DNA of 64,000 nucleotides from Chrysomallon squamiferum. Taxonomy: Eukaryota > Mollusca > Gastropoda > Neomphalida > Peltospiridae. How positions within the stretch are numbered: the stretch's first letter is position 1; each line of letters begins with the position of its first letter. This document shows positions 62,841 through 64,000 of this stretch, one piece after another. The DNA lies in NCBI GenBank assembly GCA_012295275.1, contig CM022675.1:8823693-8887692 (forward strand). The letters are read 5' to 3'. Below the pieces are notes generated by a model. The model was not told the DNA's origin. It saw only the letters and a program-made list of their open reading frames with translations, and did not search any database. The position numbers and the translations under genes were made by a program.

Positions 62841-63291
62841 GCAGATGGCGCTTACAGTCGGACATTATCCGGAAATGTTCTGTCAATCCTTGGATAAGGA
62901 GTAACAGAAATACGCACGTTAATATATACATGAAATATTATAAACACGTAAATACATAACACATAACACTGTAATTTTGCATTTTATTACTATCCTTAAA
63001 TCTGTGCATCTGTATTTTGTATTATGAATGTAACAAGTACTTACTTATGCATTAATTCATATCTGAATGTACCTATATGAGTCACTGTGAGGGCGGCTAT
63101 ATTTCAATATGTATATATATAGTTATTGATCCAAATTTAAATAATGAAAACACTGATTTAACTTAATAAATAACTGTGACTTTTTTTTAAATTATTATAT
63201 CCTTTTCAGACTTTTGAAATACAGTCAAATCTGTTATGGAGTATATTTATTTTTTAGCGTTTGTATTATATTTTTAACTTATATTTATTAT

Positions 63292-63330
<39 letters not shown>

Positions 63331-63661
63331 TTTTATTTATTATTATTATTATTTTTTTTTTTTTTTTTGGGTGGAGGGGGTTTTACAGCTCAGCACGCAC
63401 ACACACACACACACACACACATCAGGAATCATGCACAAATTTATACCAATCTTTATGGTATCGTGACATCAAGAATTTTCATAAATATTGTTTTATAAAA
63501 ATGATTTTCAAATAGAAAAATAAATAAACATTTTCCGTAAAACATTCACGAATTATTCCAAATTCAACATGCCTGTTCACAAAATAAAAGAAAATAAACA
63601 AAAAATTAATTAAGTAAGTAATTAATTAATAAAAATAAGTTTTTTTTTTTTTTTAAAAAAG

Positions 63662-63699
<38 letters not shown>

Positions 63700-64000
63700 T
63701 TGTTTATTTTTATATAATTTTATTTCACTTCATATTATTATTATTATTATTACAACTATGATAAATGCGATTTAATAATTTCAAATGACTAACATTAAAA
63801 TAACGAGTTCATAAAGGCTACTAAAAATTCGACTTTTACATTATCAGCGGGTTTTATATTGATATTAGATTTTAAAAATATGAAAATAAAATAAATAAAT
63901 AAATAAAATATTAATTATTACTCGTACCAATCATGGTCGGTGTAATAACGTTCAAGAAATAAACTTACTGTTTTGTCTATTCCCTTTCATTTTATCATAT
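62841..64000. other. region upstream of HELLS, no gene recognised
   Basis: AT-rich sequence with poly-T at 63296-63327 and 63352-63368, (CA)n at 63397-63420, and (TTA)n at 63665-63699 and 63735-63751. 'cttactgttttg' near 63965 could be a minus-strand donor of a gene further right, but nothing else supports this. Confidence 0.55.

Overview
The window is nuclear DNA from an animal, most likely a mollusc or another lophotrochozoan. It is strongly AT-rich. Genes are split by GT-AG introns of a few hundred bases to about 4 kb, there are no operons, and the proteins are plainly metazoan (JAZF1, HELLS, a mitochondrial ATP synthase subunit c precursor, gamma-glutamyltransferase, an EGF/ZP-N protein). 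The dense (TC)n, (TA)n, (TTA)n and (GTA)n microsatellites fit many molluscan genomes. The compact HELLS gene (18 coding exons in 12.4 kb) argues against a large-intron cephalopod. The species cannot be named from this sequence.

Layout. 0.8-5.2 kb (-): the 5' half of a membrane-anchored gamma-glutamyltransferase that runs off the left edge. 7.3-9.9 kb (+): a small two-exon gene for a 78-residue, probably mitochondrial, single-span protein of unknown identity. 10-12.1 kb: repeats and a decayed Tc1/mariner relic. 12.2-22.2 kb (-): a complete six-exon gene for a 258-residue secreted or membrane-anchored protein made of signal peptide, two EGF-like domains, one ZP-N domain and a hydrophobic C-terminal tail, with no ZP-C half. 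22.2-29.3 kb: microsatellites, a degenerate minisatellite, a hAT-type MITE, and an inverted copy of a repeat also found at 6.2 kb. 29.3-38.1 kb: AT-rich DNA with no recognisable exon, possibly a long JAZF1 3' UTR. 38.1-44.1 kb (-): a JAZF1 homologue. 44.6-47.4 kb (+): ATP5MC, head-to-head with JAZF1. 49.9-62.3 kb (-): HELLS, tail-to-tail with ATP5MC. 62.3-64 kb: the HELLS upstream region.

The genes are not a pathway cluster; they are ordinary neighbours. JAZF1 and ATP5MC probably share a bidirectional promoter with an NRF1-like palindrome, and HELLS has an E2F-like site and CCAAT box upstream. Two coding anomalies stand out. JAZF1 exon 2 lacks one base relative to the conserved reading frame, and HELLS lacks the exon or exons for about 55 conserved residues between helicase motif III and the second lobe. 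Either may be an assembly error or real. JAZF1 introns also carry decayed tandem copies of its own exon ends. I found no CRISPR array, defence cluster, biosynthetic cluster or other novel multigene system. The most original item is the ZP-N-only protein.
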